Assembly (NCBI GenBank): GCA_034003625.1
Contig: JAVEYG010000002.1
Coordinates: 1-64,000 of the forward strand
Source: GWE2-42-39 sp034003625
GTDB lineage: Bacteria > Bacteroidota > Bacteroidia > Bacteroidales > Prolixibacteraceae
Direction: 5' to 3'
Length of the DNA: 64,000 nucleotides
Shown: positions 51,402-60,239 of the stretch, in pieces
How positions within the stretch are numbered: position 1 is the first letter of the stretch
How the letters are laid out: each line of letters starts with the position of its first letter
Made by a program: the position numbers and the translations under genes
Notes under the pieces: model-generated
The model's database searches: none
What the model was told of the DNA's origin: nothing
What the model saw: the letters and a program-made list of their open reading frames with translations, nothing else

Positions 51402-51445
51402 AAAACGCCCCGGCTTTTCACGTTTCAGGAAAGCCGGGGCATTTT
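51402..51445 (-). terminator. Rho-independent terminator after the S9 peptidase gene
   Basis: Perfect 11-bp GC-rich stem GCCCCGGCTTT / AAAGCCGGGGC, 12-base loop, TTTTG after it on the minus strand. Confidence 0.88.
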
Positions 51446-51477
51446 GTCCTATCTGGTAATTATGGCGGGGCAATTTA

Positions 51478-53568
51478 TTATTCTTTCAGCCATTTATCTA
51501 ACCACTGCTTAAATACCCGTTGCCACAAAATACCGTTTTGCGGGCTGAGCACCCAATGGTTTTCTTCCGGAAAATAAAGGAACTGGGCCGGAATGCCGCG
51601 CAATACGGCAGCGTTGAATGCCGCCATTCCTTGTGTATACGGAATCCGGAAGTCTTTCCCTCCGTGAATAATCAGGATAGGAGTGTCCCATTTGTCGACA
51701 TACAGATGTGGGGAGAACGAAAACGAACACTGTGCTACTTCGTTGGTTTTATCCCAATAGGGGCCTCCCATGTCAAAGTTTTCGAACCACATTTCTTCGG
51801 TGGTCAGGTATTGCTGTTCAAAATTGAAAATTCCGCAATGCGAAATAAATGCTTTAAACCGTTTTTCATGATGTCCGGCTAAGTAATTTACCGAGAACCC
51901 TCCATAACTGGCGCCTACTGCTCCCAGTCGGTCTTTATCAACAAATGGTTCTTTGGCTACGTTGTCAATGGCGCTCAGGTAATCCTGCATATTCTGACCT
52001 CCGTAGTCGGTGCTGATCTGTTCGAGCCATTCCTGTCCGAAGCCCGGCAACCCGCGCCGATTAGGTGCTACTACGATGTATCCGTTGGCAGCCATCATCT
52101 GGAAATTCCATCGGTACGACCAGAACTGGCTTACCGTGCTTTGTGGCCCACCCTGGCAATACAAAATAGCTGGATATTTTTTTGCCGGGTCGAAATGTGG
52201 CGGATACACCACCCACACCAGCATTTCTTTGTTGTCGGTCGTACGTACCCAGCGTTTTTCCACCTTTCCGCGGGTGAGCTGGTCTAAAATTCCTTCGTTG
52301 ATCTTTGTGATTGGTTTGTCTTCTCCTGTTGACGGGTCGACCAGATATAGATCGGCGGGCTGCGACATGGATGTTTTCTGGGCAACTAATCCATGCGGTG
52401 TTTCTTCGGCCGATCCGTAATTGTGAATGCCATTCGTAATGCGTACGATTCGTCCATCCATCAAAGTTAGTTTGTATATTTCATCGGTAGCCTGAATATC
52501 GCTGATAAAATAGAGCGAACGGCTGTCAATTCCCCAACTCAGTCCGTGTGAACTCTGGTCGAAACCAACGGAGTAATCTTTTCTGTTCCCGGTTTCGCAA
52601 TCGGCTATAAACAGGCGTGCTTTATCGGCTTCGTACCCGTCGCGTAACATGCTTTCCCATGCGATATATTTTCCGTCAGGAGAAAAGACGGGCGATTTAT
52701 CGTAGCCCACCATCCCTTCGGTGAGATTCTTCGTTTCACCACTCCGTATGTCATAAATGTAAATGTCGGTATTTGTTGAAACCGAATAGGCTTTTCCCCG
52801 AAGTTTTTTACACGAGTAGGCAATCTGTTTCCCGTCGGGGCTCCAGTTGATTTGTTCCATTCCGTCGAAAGGTTTGTCCGGGCTGTCGAATTTTTCACCT
52901 TCCATGATGTCTTTTCCTTCGCCCATACTTCCGTTGGAGTATCCGGCAACAAAGATGTGGCTGTAAGTATAATTATGCCAGCTATCCCAATGACGGTACA
53001 TCAGGTCGTTCTCTATACGGGCATTTGACTCAGGCAGGTCGGGAAAAAGATCGTGTACATCTTCATCTAATTTTACATCTTTTGTATACAGGATGTGTTT
53101 CATATCGGGCGAATATTTAAAGCCGTTGATGCCTCCTTTTATTTTCGATATCTGGACCGCTTCCGTTCCGTCGGGGTTTACTTCCCATAATTGCATGTCT
53201 CCCGAAACAGGGGAAAGGTAGGCAATCTTTTTTCCATCGGGCCGCCAGGATGCCGACGATTCTTTTACTTCGGTATCGGTGATCTGCTTCGGTTTTCCGC
53301 CTTTTACCAGAACAGTGTACAAGTCGCGGTACGATTTGTTATCATCAATTTTATAATAGGTTACCGAATACAATACAGTATTCCCGTCGGGAGAAACAAC
53401 CGCCTCGCCCAATCGCCCGAACGACCAGAGTACTTCCGGGGTCATAATGTCCGAATCCAGTTTCGGCGTTTCAGGTACATAATTTTTTACCATTTCCGTT
53501 TGAGCTTCTTTTTTTGAACACGAAATTAATACTGCAAGCAGAGGCAGCAAAAATAAAATCCGTTTCAT
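51478..53568 (-). CDS. S9-family prolyl oligopeptidase / dipeptidyl aminopeptidase, lipoprotein
   Basis: A 696-aa exported peptidase. Lipobox LISC (Cys17) anchors it. The N-terminal two-thirds is a WD40-like beta-propeller (PDG/PDGK blades such as SPDGNTVLYS, SWRPDGKKIAYLSP, FSPDGKYIAWES). The C-terminal alpha/beta-hydrolase domain has the triad S554 (GASYGGFS), D639 (HGGKDFRIP) and H671 (EENHWVL). It probably trims peptides outside the inner membrane. Single gene. Confidence 0.92.
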   Translation of the reverse strand: MKRILFLLPLLAVLISCSKKEAQTEMVKNYVPETPKLDSDIMTPEVLWSFGRLGEAVVSPDGNTVLYSVTYYKIDDNKSYRDLYTVLVKGGKPKQITDTEVKESSASWRPDGKKIAYLSPVSGDMQLWEVNPDGTEAVQISKIKGGINGFKYSPDMKHILYTKDVKLDEDVHDLFPDLPESNARIENDLMYRHWDSWHNYTYSHIFVAGYSNGSMGEGKDIMEGEKFDSPDKPFDGMEQINWSPDGKQIAYSCKKLRGKAYSVSTNTDIYIYDIRSGETKNLTEGMVGYDKSPVFSPDGKYIAWESMLRDGYEADKARLFIADCETGNRKDYSVGFDQSSHGLSWGIDSRSLYFISDIQATDEIYKLTLMDGRIVRITNGIHNYGSAEETPHGLVAQKTSMSQPADLYLVDPSTGEDKPITKINEGILDQLTRGKVEKRWVRTTDNKEMLVWVVYPPHFDPAKKYPAILYCQGGPQSTVSQFWSYRWNFQMMAANGYIVVAPNRRGLPGFGQEWLEQISTDYGGQNMQDYLSAIDNVAKEPFVDKDRLGAVGASYGGFSVNYLAGHHEKRFKAFISHCGIFNFEQQYLTTEEMWFENFDMGGPYWDKTNEVAQCSFSFSPHLYVDKWDTPILIIHGGKDFRIPYTQGMAAFNAAVLRGIPAQFLYFPEENHWVLSPQNGILWQRVFKQWLDKWLKE

Positions 53569-53642
53569 CTGATTTATTATTACAATTTTTACTTTAATAT
53601 GAAATAGGAAGGGGCAAAATACGGATTGTTATTCAATAAAAA

Positions 53643-53684
53643 AACGATAAAAAAACACCTGTTTCAAAAAAATGAAACAGGTGT
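53643..53684 (-). terminator. Rho-independent terminator after the NigD-like gene
   Basis: Perfect 12-bp stem ACACCTGTTTCA / TGAAACAGGTGT, six-base loop, TTTTTTT on the minus strand. Confidence 0.93.
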
Positions 53685-53708
53685 GGAACCAATAGGGTTG
53701 GTTACGGA

Positions 53709-54413
53709 TTAATTGTCTCCGTATTTAAATACTCCCGAATCTTCGTATTTCTTATTGTTGAAATCGATGCCTGTTACCTTGAAACGCACCGAATCCTGAC
53801 CTTCTATTTTAATAGCGTCTAATTTAAACGTGACAAAAGCGGTCATGGGAATATGGGGGGCATCGTTACGGTTGTTGTGGCGAAGTTCCAGTTCAACAGG
53901 CTCATTCCCGGAAGTTAATTCGCCGGGTTGTTTAACTAAGTTGATGTAATGTACCTGGCTGTTCCCGTAATATTTCAGTTCAAACGTCAGCATATTGCCT
54001 GTTAACCAGGCATCTGACACATGGATCGGGTCATTGCCGATACTGTCTTCGGTTTCTGGAGTAATCTCGAAAATCCCTTTATACAAAACTTCTTTCAGTT
54101 GATTGATCCGGACATAGTATTCTTTGTTGTTGCCCGATACGTTTTTGTTCCCGAGTACTGTGAAATTTACCAGCAAACGCTGATCTTCCTGAATATCGAA
54201 CCAAGGAACTTGGTTGGCAACCGGATACAAAACTGATCCATCGTCCATGTGGATAGTAAACGAGCGGCCATTTTCACTTACATTGCCTGTCAATCCAAAA
54301 CCAACCCACACATCTGACAGGGAGTACCCGTCATCATTAAAATCACACGATCCGAGAAACAGTGTCGTGAATGTAATCAGCAAAAAAATTTTAATTGTTT
54401 TCATCTTTTCCAC
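53709..54413 (-). CDS. NigD-like lipoprotein
   Basis: A 234-aa lipoprotein (lipobox LGSC; Met4 is an alternative start). The pattern SDVWVGFGLTGNV, then FTIHMDDGSVLYPV, DIQEDQRLLVNFTVLG, VRINQLKEVLYKGI and a C-terminal FVTFKLDAIKIEGQD resembles the NigD family, named after a gene in Bacteroides bacteriocin operons. These are surface proteins of unknown function, here without a bacteriocin neighbour. Confidence 0.75.
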   Translation of the reverse strand: MEKMKTIKIFLLITFTTLFLGSCDFNDDGYSLSDVWVGFGLTGNVSENGRSFTIHMDDGSVLYPVANQVPWFDIQEDQRLLVNFTVLGNKNVSGNNKEYYVRINQLKEVLYKGIFEITPETEDSIGNDPIHVSDAWLTGNMLTFELKYYGNSQVHYINLVKQPGELTSGNEPVELELRHNNRNDAPHIPMTAFVTFKLDAIKIEGQDSVRFKVTGIDFNNKKYEDSGVFKYGDN

Positions 54414-54578
54414 TATTTAAAATCCAATTTTAAGACGCAACGATAAAAAAATGGTTGCGTGAAAGGAAAATTTTTTGCTCCTGGCAGAGTACCTGACAAA
54501 AATTACATCCTGGCAGATATTTAATAATGGCACAATCGTTGTTATTAAAATATGTATATTTTTGAATATATTTGAACC

Positions 54579-55160
54579 ATGAAAACATTTCATTCTTATC
54601 AGGAGCTAAATCACGAACTGTCGCGGCAGGTAAAAGTGTTCGTCCTTCTTTACAAGGGAGGATCCGAACAAAGCGATTGCGCGTTTCGTAACCTTCTTGC
54701 CGTTTCGGAAAACAACCATTCAGGAGCAGCCTTTTTGTGTGCCGATGTGAAAAGTGCAGGTGATATTCATCCTGAGTTTGGGATCAGCACTGTTCCTTCA
54801 TTACTTGAATTTCAAAATGGTGAGTTGAAAAATGTGTACAAAGGTTGCTACCCGGTAGAACAGTTAAAGTCTATTGTTACGCGGCAAGTAGCTGTAATTA
54901 CCGGAAACAGGCAGCAAACAACCAGAAATGTAATTGTGTACAGTACCCCTACCTGCAGTTGGTGCACCACTTTAAAAAATTATTTACGCGAATACAATAT
55001 CCGGTTTCGCGATGTGGATGTGTCGCGTGATGAACAAATGGCCAGGGCAATGGTACGGAAAAGCGGTCAACAGGGAGTACCACAGATCGAAATCAACGGG
55101 CAGATTGTCGTTGGATTTGATCGCGAAAAAATTAATCGTCTTTTAGAAATAAATCATTAA
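54579..55160 (+). CDS. Thioredoxin-like/glutaredoxin fusion protein
   Basis: A 193-aa cytosolic protein. The N-terminal half (about 1-108) has a thioredoxin fold (FVLLYKGGS, DVKSAGDIHPEFGISTVPSLL with the cis-Pro) but the CxxC site is replaced by a single late Cys (SEQSDCAF). The C-terminal half (about 115-193) is a glutaredoxin with CSWC (STPTCSWC) and GVPQIEINGQ. -7-type TATTTTTG at 54557-54564. The fusion suggests thiol exchange with a specific partner. It heads an operon with the lipoprotein thioredoxin (11-base gap) and GroES. Confidence 0.85.
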   Translation: MKTFHSYQELNHELSRQVKVFVLLYKGGSEQSDCAFRNLLAVSENNHSGAAFLCADVKSAGDIHPEFGISTVPSLLEFQNGELKNVYKGCYPVEQLKSIVTRQVAVITGNRQQTTRNVIVYSTPTCSWCTTLKNYLREYNIRFRDVDVSRDEQMARAMVRKSGQQGVPQIEINGQIVVGFDREKINRLLEINH

Positions 55161-55171
55161 ATATCAACGTT

Positions 55172-55687
55172 ATGAAAAAAATTTCATTTGTTTTTGCAGT
55201 GCTTGCAATTGCTTTTTCGGCGTGTGGAAATAAAAACACAGCGAATGTAACTAACAAACCCGGCAGCGAAATCGAGGGTAAGGTTTCAGATGGGAAAAAC
55301 CTGGCTGGCGGGACGATAAATCTTACGAAAGATGTATTTCTCGCCACAATATGGGATTACAAAAATTCTCCGCAAGAGTGGAAATACAAAGGAGACAAAC
55401 CGGCCATTGTCGATTTTTATGCCGACTGGTGTGCCCCCTGCCGGATGGCTTCCCCGATCCTTGACGAAATTTCAAAAGAATATGCAGGGAAGGTAAATGT
55501 TTACAAAATTGATACACAGAAAGAGCAGGAACTGGCTTCGGTTTTTGGTATCCAGAGTATACCGGCGTTTTTGTATATCCCGCTGAACGGAAAACCCGTG
55601 ATGATGGCAGGAGTGGGGCGTTCGAAAGAAGAAACCAAAAACATGTTCATTGACAATATCAATCAATATTTATTAAACAAGAAGTAA
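55172..55687 (+). CDS. Thioredoxin-fold lipoprotein
   Basis: A 171-aa periplasmic or outer-membrane thioredoxin. Lipobox FSAC (Cys18) and the active site WCAPC in DFYADWCAPCRMASP, with a cis-Pro (SIPAFL) after it. The segment between lipobox and Trx (about 20-70) is an uncharacterised linker. It could supply disulfide exchange for exported proteins. Gene order with a Trx-Grx fusion and GroES suggests a thiol-folding operon. Confidence 0.9.
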   Translation: MKKISFVFAVLAIAFSACGNKNTANVTNKPGSEIEGKVSDGKNLAGGTINLTKDVFLATIWDYKNSPQEWKYKGDKPAIVDFYADWCAPCRMASPILDEISKEYAGKVNVYKIDTQKEQELASVFGIQSIPAFLYIPLNGKPVMMAGVGRSKEETKNMFIDNINQYLLNKK

Positions 55688-55706
55688 TTTTTAAAAGAAA
55701 ACTAAG

Positions 55707-55994
55707 ATGAAAGAATTACAGCCTGTTAATCAGAATGTGTTGCTTGAACTGACAGAGAGCAAGACGGAACAGACCACTGCATCGGGAATTATCATTCCGG
55801 GATCGGCGAAAGAAAAGCAAAAAACTGCAAAGGTTGTGGCCGTCAGCACCATTGAAAATGTTGAAATTGCTATTGGAGATGTGGTCCTCTATAAAGAATT
55901 TGCCGGCACAGAGATTGATTTTGAAGGGAAAAAATACCTGCTCCTTCCATACAATGAAATTTTATCGAAAGTGGTGGAAACAGAACAAATTTAA
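55707..55994 (+). CDS. GroES-family co-chaperonin (orphan, no groEL adjacent)
   Basis: A 95-aa GroES-fold protein (QPVNQNVLLEL, mobile-loop-like TASGIIIPGSAKEKQK, then VVLYKEFAGTEIDFEGKKYLLL). Length matches GroES, and the mobile-loop segment is recognisable, but no groEL follows. It lies 19 bases after the lipoprotein thioredoxin. Many Bacteroidota carry such a second GroES-like gene; its partner is uncertain. Confidence 0.88.
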   Translation: MKELQPVNQNVLLELTESKTEQTTASGIIIPGSAKEKQKTAKVVAVSTIENVEIAIGDVVLYKEFAGTEIDFEGKKYLLLPYNEILSKVVETEQI

Positions 55995-56050
55995 GCTGTT
56001 CCGGAATTTATCCATTCTATTGTTTTTTAATCGACGACATATAGTTTGCG

Positions 56051-56085
56051 AAAGCTGTCCTTTATGAGAACGGCTTTTGTTTTTT
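56051..56085 (+). terminator. Rho-independent terminator after the GroES gene
   Basis: Stem AAAGCTGT / ACGGCTTT (one G-T pair) with T-rich tail TTGTTTTTT, 57 bases after the GroES stop. Confidence 0.75.
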
Positions 56086-56160
56086 CTGAGTGTGTCTGTC
56101 TGTCCTGAAAACATTCTTTTTTCGTGCTTTACGGCCAGTTAGCCGGTATGGTAATTTATA

Positions 56161-56191
56161 ATTGAATTAGTTCATCTTTATTATATCTTTG
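56161..56191 (+). promoter_or_regulatory. Promoter of speA
   Basis: ATTG (56161-56164), 19-base spacer, TATCTTTG (56184-56191), about 47 bases before the ATG. Confidence 0.7.
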
Positions 56192-56237
56192 CGGGTGATA
56201 ATGGACTAAAGATGTTTTTTATTACTGCTTACCTTAA

Positions 56238-58130
56238 ATGAGAAAATGGCGCATTGAAGATTCTGCCGAGTTGTACAACATAAACGGTTGGGGCAGGAGT
56301 TATTTTTCAATTAATGAAAAAGGAAATGTAGTGGTTACCCCGATCAAGGGAGGGCCTCAGGTTGATTTAAAAGAGCTGGTCGACGAGCTTTCGTTACGCG
56401 ATGTTTCGGCGCCTATACTGGTCCGGTTCCCGGATATTTTAGACAGCCGGATTGAAAAAATGACCAGTTGCTTTAAAATTGCCGCTGAAGAATATGATTA
56501 TAAGGGACAAAATTTCATTATTTATCCGATCAAGGTGAACCAGATGCGTCCGGTGGTGGAAGAAATTGTCGGGCACGGAAAGAAATTTAACATTGGTTTG
56601 GAAGCTGGTTCAAAACCGGAATTGCACACAGTGATTGCCACCAACACAGACAACGATTCGTTGATTATTTGTAATGGGTATAAGGACGAAGATTACGTTG
56701 AACTGGCCCTCCTGGCACAGAAAATGGGACGCCGCATATTTCTTGTCGTTGAAAAGCTGAACGAACTGCGGTTGATTAATAAAGTAGCCAAACGTTTGAA
56801 AATGAAACCTAACCTGGGGGTCCGCATCAAACTGGCAAGTTCGGGGAGTGGCAAATGGGAAAATTCAGGTGGCGATGTCAGCAAATTTGGCTTGACTTCG
56901 AGCGAACTGCTTGAGGCGATGGAATATCTGGGAACCAATAATATGAAAGATTGCCTGCGTTTGGTACATTTTCATATTGGCAGCCAGGTGACCAAAATCC
57001 GTCGTATAAAATTAGCCCTTCGCGAAGCATCTCATTTTTATGCGCAAATGTGCCATGAGGGGTTCAATATTGAATTTGTTGATATTGGTGGCGGTTTGGG
57101 GGTGGATTACGACGGTACCCGTTCGGCATACAGCGAAAGCAGTGTGAATTACAGCATCCAGGAATATGTGAACGATGCCGTCTCGACAATGGTTGATGTG
57201 AGTGAAAAAAATAATCTTCCCCACCCGAATGTTATCACCGAATCGGGACGGTCGTTGACGGCCCATCATTCGGTACTTATTTTTGAAGCCCTTGAATCGA
57301 CTTCTGTTCCTGAATGGGACGAAAGTGAAGAAGTGAATGAAGAAGACCATGAACTTGTTCAGGAGCTTTATCAGGCATGGGAAGCGCTGAACCAGCCCTA
57401 TATGCTTGAAACCTGGCACGATGCCCAGCAAATAAGGGAAGAAGCGCTCGACCGTTTCAGCCTGGGTTTGCTCGACATTAAAACAAGGGCCAAAATCGAA
57501 CGTCTGTTTTGGTCGGTTGCACGGGAAATTTATCAGATGAGTACAAAGCTGAAACATATTCCTGAGGAATTATTGGTATTGCCTAAACTTTTAGCGGATA
57601 AATACTTCTGTAATTTTTCCCTGTTCCAGTCGTTGCCCGATTCATGGGCTATCGACCAGATCTTTCCGATTATCCCGATCCAGCGGCTCGATCAAAGGCC
57701 CGAGAGAAATGCAACCCTTCAGGATATAACTTGTGATTCGGACGGGAAAATTGACAATTTTATTTCGCCTAAAAATACATCGTATTATTTGCCGGTTCAT
57801 TCACTAAAAGCGAATGAACCTTATTATATCGGCGTTTTTTTGGTAGGGGCATACCAGGAAATATTGGGCGATCTGCACAATTTATTTGGCGATACCAATG
57901 CGGTTCATGTTTCGGTCGATAAAAACGGGTACAGCATCGACCAGGTGATTGATGGAGAAACGGTTGCCGAAGTGCTCGATTATGCCGGATACAACGCGAA
58001 AAAACTTGTTCGTACGGTTGAAACCTGGGTAACTACAGCCGTAAAGCAGGGTATTATTTCGGCTGCCGAAGGAAAGGAATTCCTGTCGAATTACCGCTCG
58101 GGACTTTATGGATATACATATCTGGAATAA
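56238..58130 (+). CDS. speA: Biosynthetic arginine decarboxylase
   Basis: A 630-aa PLP enzyme of fold type III converting arginine to agmatine, the first step of polyamine synthesis. The PLP lysine lies in IIYPIKVNQMRPV (about residue 99); HFHIGSQ and FVDIGGGLGVDYDGT are the other barrel motifs; the C-terminal half with DYAGY and ITESGRSLTAHHSVL completes it. Length and both insertion domains are normal. It has its own promoter after the GroES terminator. Confidence 0.96.
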   Translation: MRKWRIEDSAELYNINGWGRSYFSINEKGNVVVTPIKGGPQVDLKELVDELSLRDVSAPILVRFPDILDSRIEKMTSCFKIAAEEYDYKGQNFIIYPIKVNQMRPVVEEIVGHGKKFNIGLEAGSKPELHTVIATNTDNDSLIICNGYKDEDYVELALLAQKMGRRIFLVVEKLNELRLINKVAKRLKMKPNLGVRIKLASSGSGKWENSGGDVSKFGLTSSELLEAMEYLGTNNMKDCLRLVHFHIGSQVTKIRRIKLALREASHFYAQMCHEGFNIEFVDIGGGLGVDYDGTRSAYSESSVNYSIQEYVNDAVSTMVDVSEKNNLPHPNVITESGRSLTAHHSVLIFEALESTSVPEWDESEEVNEEDHELVQELYQAWEALNQPYMLETWHDAQQIREEALDRFSLGLLDIKTRAKIERLFWSVAREIYQMSTKLKHIPEELLVLPKLLADKYFCNFSLFQSLPDSWAIDQIFPIIPIQRLDQRPERNATLQDITCDSDGKIDNFISPKNTSYYLPVHSLKANEPYYIGVFLVGAYQEILGDLHNLFGDTNAVHVSVDKNGYSIDQVIDGETVAEVLDYAGYNAKKLVRTVETWVTTAVKQGIISAAEGKEFLSNYRSGLYGYTYLE

Positions 58131-58218
58131 ACTTCAGCCCAAAATATTTGCAAATTACTTGACTTCTGAAGGTGATTCTGGCGGATTAAAAAATAATCAA
58201 CTCGTTTATCTCATCTAC

Positions 58219-58250
58219 AAGCCTCCGTTCTGGGGGGGCTTTTGTATTTT
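58219..58250 (+). terminator. Terminator after speA
   Basis: Stem AAGCCTCC / GGGGGGCTT-type (one mismatch) then TTTTGTATTTTT; it also lies just beyond the 3' end of the tmRNA on the other strand. Confidence 0.7.
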
Positions 58251-58255
58251 TATTG

Positions 58256-58652
58256 TGGAGCTGGCGGGAGTCGAACCCGCGTCCAAACAAGGAAGCAATA
58301 TGCTTTCTACATGCTTATCCCCAGACTTAATTTTCGAATAAAAGCTGGATCAGGGCCACCGACTTTTACCTTAGCTCCTTTATTTTTGCAGAAGTCGCGG
58401 AGCATTACTTCCACTATCCCCGATTTACTTGCACCGCCAGATCGGACCGCTTCAGGGAGATAGCATCCGGGCGATGTCTCGTCCCAGCACCTGGTGCCGG
58501 GATAAAGTGTAATCTACTTAATTCGATTACGCAGCAAGAGCGTAGTTATTTTCGCCAATTATAGTTTTGAACGCCGAGATTTACGGGCTGTGCGATCAAG
58601 GCCCGGCATGCTTACATACCTCTTCAACTTGCTGTCAAAACCAGTCAGCCCC
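58256..58652 (-). ncRNA. ssrA: tmRNA (ssrA)
   Basis: A 397-nt tmRNA that rescues stalled ribosomes. The tRNA-like ends pair as GGGGCTG / CAGCTCC, and the T-arm GCGGG-TTCGACT-CCCGC is clear. The message part contains GGCGAAAATAACTACGCTC followed by TTGCTGCGTAA, encoding tag GENNYALAA and a stop. Pseudoknot-like GC-rich blocks follow. CCA is not encoded (A73 then CAA). Confidence 0.95.
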
Positions 58653-58666
58653 TTGAAAAGAGGGGA

Positions 58667-58697
58667 CAAAGTTACAATTATTCTCCGACTTTATAAA
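58667..58697 (-). promoter_or_regulatory. Promoter of ssrA
   Basis: Minus strand: TTTA (58694-58697), 19-base spacer, TAACTTTG (58667-58674), 15 bases before the tmRNA 5' end and inside the 3' end of the neighbouring gene. Confidence 0.6.
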
Positions 58698-60087
58698 TCT
58701 CTCCCCAGTGCTTTTTATATTCAAACCGTTTTACCAGTTCCAGCTTGTCTCGTTCCTCCTGCGGCATTTCATACGGCCAGCAGGTGGAATCGTAGATAAT
58801 GAAATCGCGGTTTTTGATGCCTGGCAGATGGTGCATCCGGAAGTTTTTATCCGTATTCAGATAACCTGCAAAATTATCCCGCATGCTCATCACCATATTG
58901 TATCCGGCTCCGAATTCCTGATTATACCAGTCCTGCTGCTCGCAGTATTCAACCATTTGTTTATGAACTTTCAGAAATTGAACGTATCCGAGGTCGGCAT
59001 CCGACTGGCCCTGCTTGGTAGCTGTATAATATCCGCACACTGCAATTAGTAGAGCAATGTAGACAATGTTGATGATTTGGTATTTTGTTTTTACTTGTTG
59101 AATGAGTCCTAGTGATGCCAGCAGCATAATCCCCATCACCGGAAATACATATCGGTAAATGTAAAAATTGAGGATTGTGAAAATGAAAAAAACAATTAGT
59201 GTGAATAAACTCAGGATAAGAAATCTTTTGTATTCAATGGCTTTTCGGCGAATTAGAAGGTATGAAAGCGCAATTATTCCGGAGAAGAAAATCACATTTC
59301 TTCCGTGTTTCAGAAAAAGAGTGGAGAATGCTGATTTGGATTTATAAAGCACCTTAAATCTCTCAACCGTGATATAATCCAGATGTTCAGAAAAGAAAAA
59401 TACTCCGAATTTGGCGAAATGAAGAATCAGGAAAATTCCGTAGACAAATACAGGAATTGCCATCATTGCAATTTCCATCCAAAACTTTCGGGTTTTTATA
59501 TTTCTGTAATTTTCGATCAAATAACTGATACCGAATGCTATAATGAAAACGGCACCGGTTTCTTTTGTGAGCATCATTAGTGAACCAAACAGCGCATATA
59601 ATTTGTAGTTGCCCGATAAATATGCATCGAAACAAAGCATAAAAAGGCAAAACAGAAATATCTCAGGCAAGAGCAAGCTGGCTTGTGCCAGAAACATGGT
59701 TTGTACCGACAGTAAAACAACTGCGATATTGGCCAGTACAATATTGGTGTGCCGTTTGGTAAAACCATGAAACACAAACAACGCAAACAGGGCGATCAAC
59801 AGGGGAAAAACATGAGTCAGCGTAATAGAGTTTCCGGCAATATATTTTACCCACAGAGAAGCAAGAAAATAAAAAAACAGCGGATGTCCTTTTGATAAGA
59901 TGATCGGGATATTTCCCGGCAGCATGCCCGGCCCGGTTTTCGCCATTTCAAGGATGGCCGGATAATACGAGAAAGTTTCATCGTTAAAGAAAGGTAAGCC
60001 CAGATGTGGAATCTTGACCACAATCGTAATTATAAACGATATTAATAAGAAGATATAGGGGTGACCCATTCGTTTCATAAAAACCAT
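58678..60087 (-). CDS. GT-C fold membrane glycosyltransferase (PMT/ArnT-like)
   Basis: A 469-aa protein with about 11 transmembrane helices and the first-loop acidic motif (LPFFNDETFSYYPAI) that marks GT39/ArnT/PMT_2 enzymes. These use polyprenyl-phosphate sugars to glycosylate lipids or proteins on the periplasmic side. A soluble C-terminal domain (about 385-469) follows. Met4 is the more likely start. The donor could come from a GT2 enzyme like that at 17592, but they are not linked. Confidence 0.82.
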   Translation of the reverse strand: MVFMKRMGHPYIFLLISFIITIVVKIPHLGLPFFNDETFSYYPAILEMAKTGPGMLPGNIPIILSKGHPLFFYFLASLWVKYIAGNSITLTHVFPLLIALFALFVFHGFTKRHTNIVLANIAVVLLSVQTMFLAQASLLLPEIFLFCLFMLCFDAYLSGNYKLYALFGSLMMLTKETGAVFIIAFGISYLIENYRNIKTRKFWMEIAMMAIPVFVYGIFLILHFAKFGVFFFSEHLDYITVERFKVLYKSKSAFSTLFLKHGRNVIFFSGIIALSYLLIRRKAIEYKRFLILSLFTLIVFFIFTILNFYIYRYVFPVMGIMLLASLGLIQQVKTKYQIINIVYIALLIAVCGYYTATKQGQSDADLGYVQFLKVHKQMVEYCEQQDWYNQEFGAGYNMVMSMRDNFAGYLNTDKNFRMHHLPGIKNRDFIIYDSTCWPYEMPQEERDKLELVKRFEYKKHWGEIYKVGE

Positions 60088-60239
60088 TTGTTCTGATTTT
60101 TTTCCGAAAATACAGAAAATGTTCTTTTCGGAAGATCAGAAGGTACAATTCTTTTGGGTGGTATTTTAATCTTTAGAAAGGGCACTTTAACCATCAGAGA
60201 TCAAAATGCCTTTTCTGTTTGAACTGTGAGCGAAACGGA

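Noticed and set aside
53709..54413. Bacteriocin locus suggested by the NigD-like protein
   Set aside because: No nigA-C-like, peptide or transport genes lie nearby; NigD-like lipoproteins are widespread on their own.
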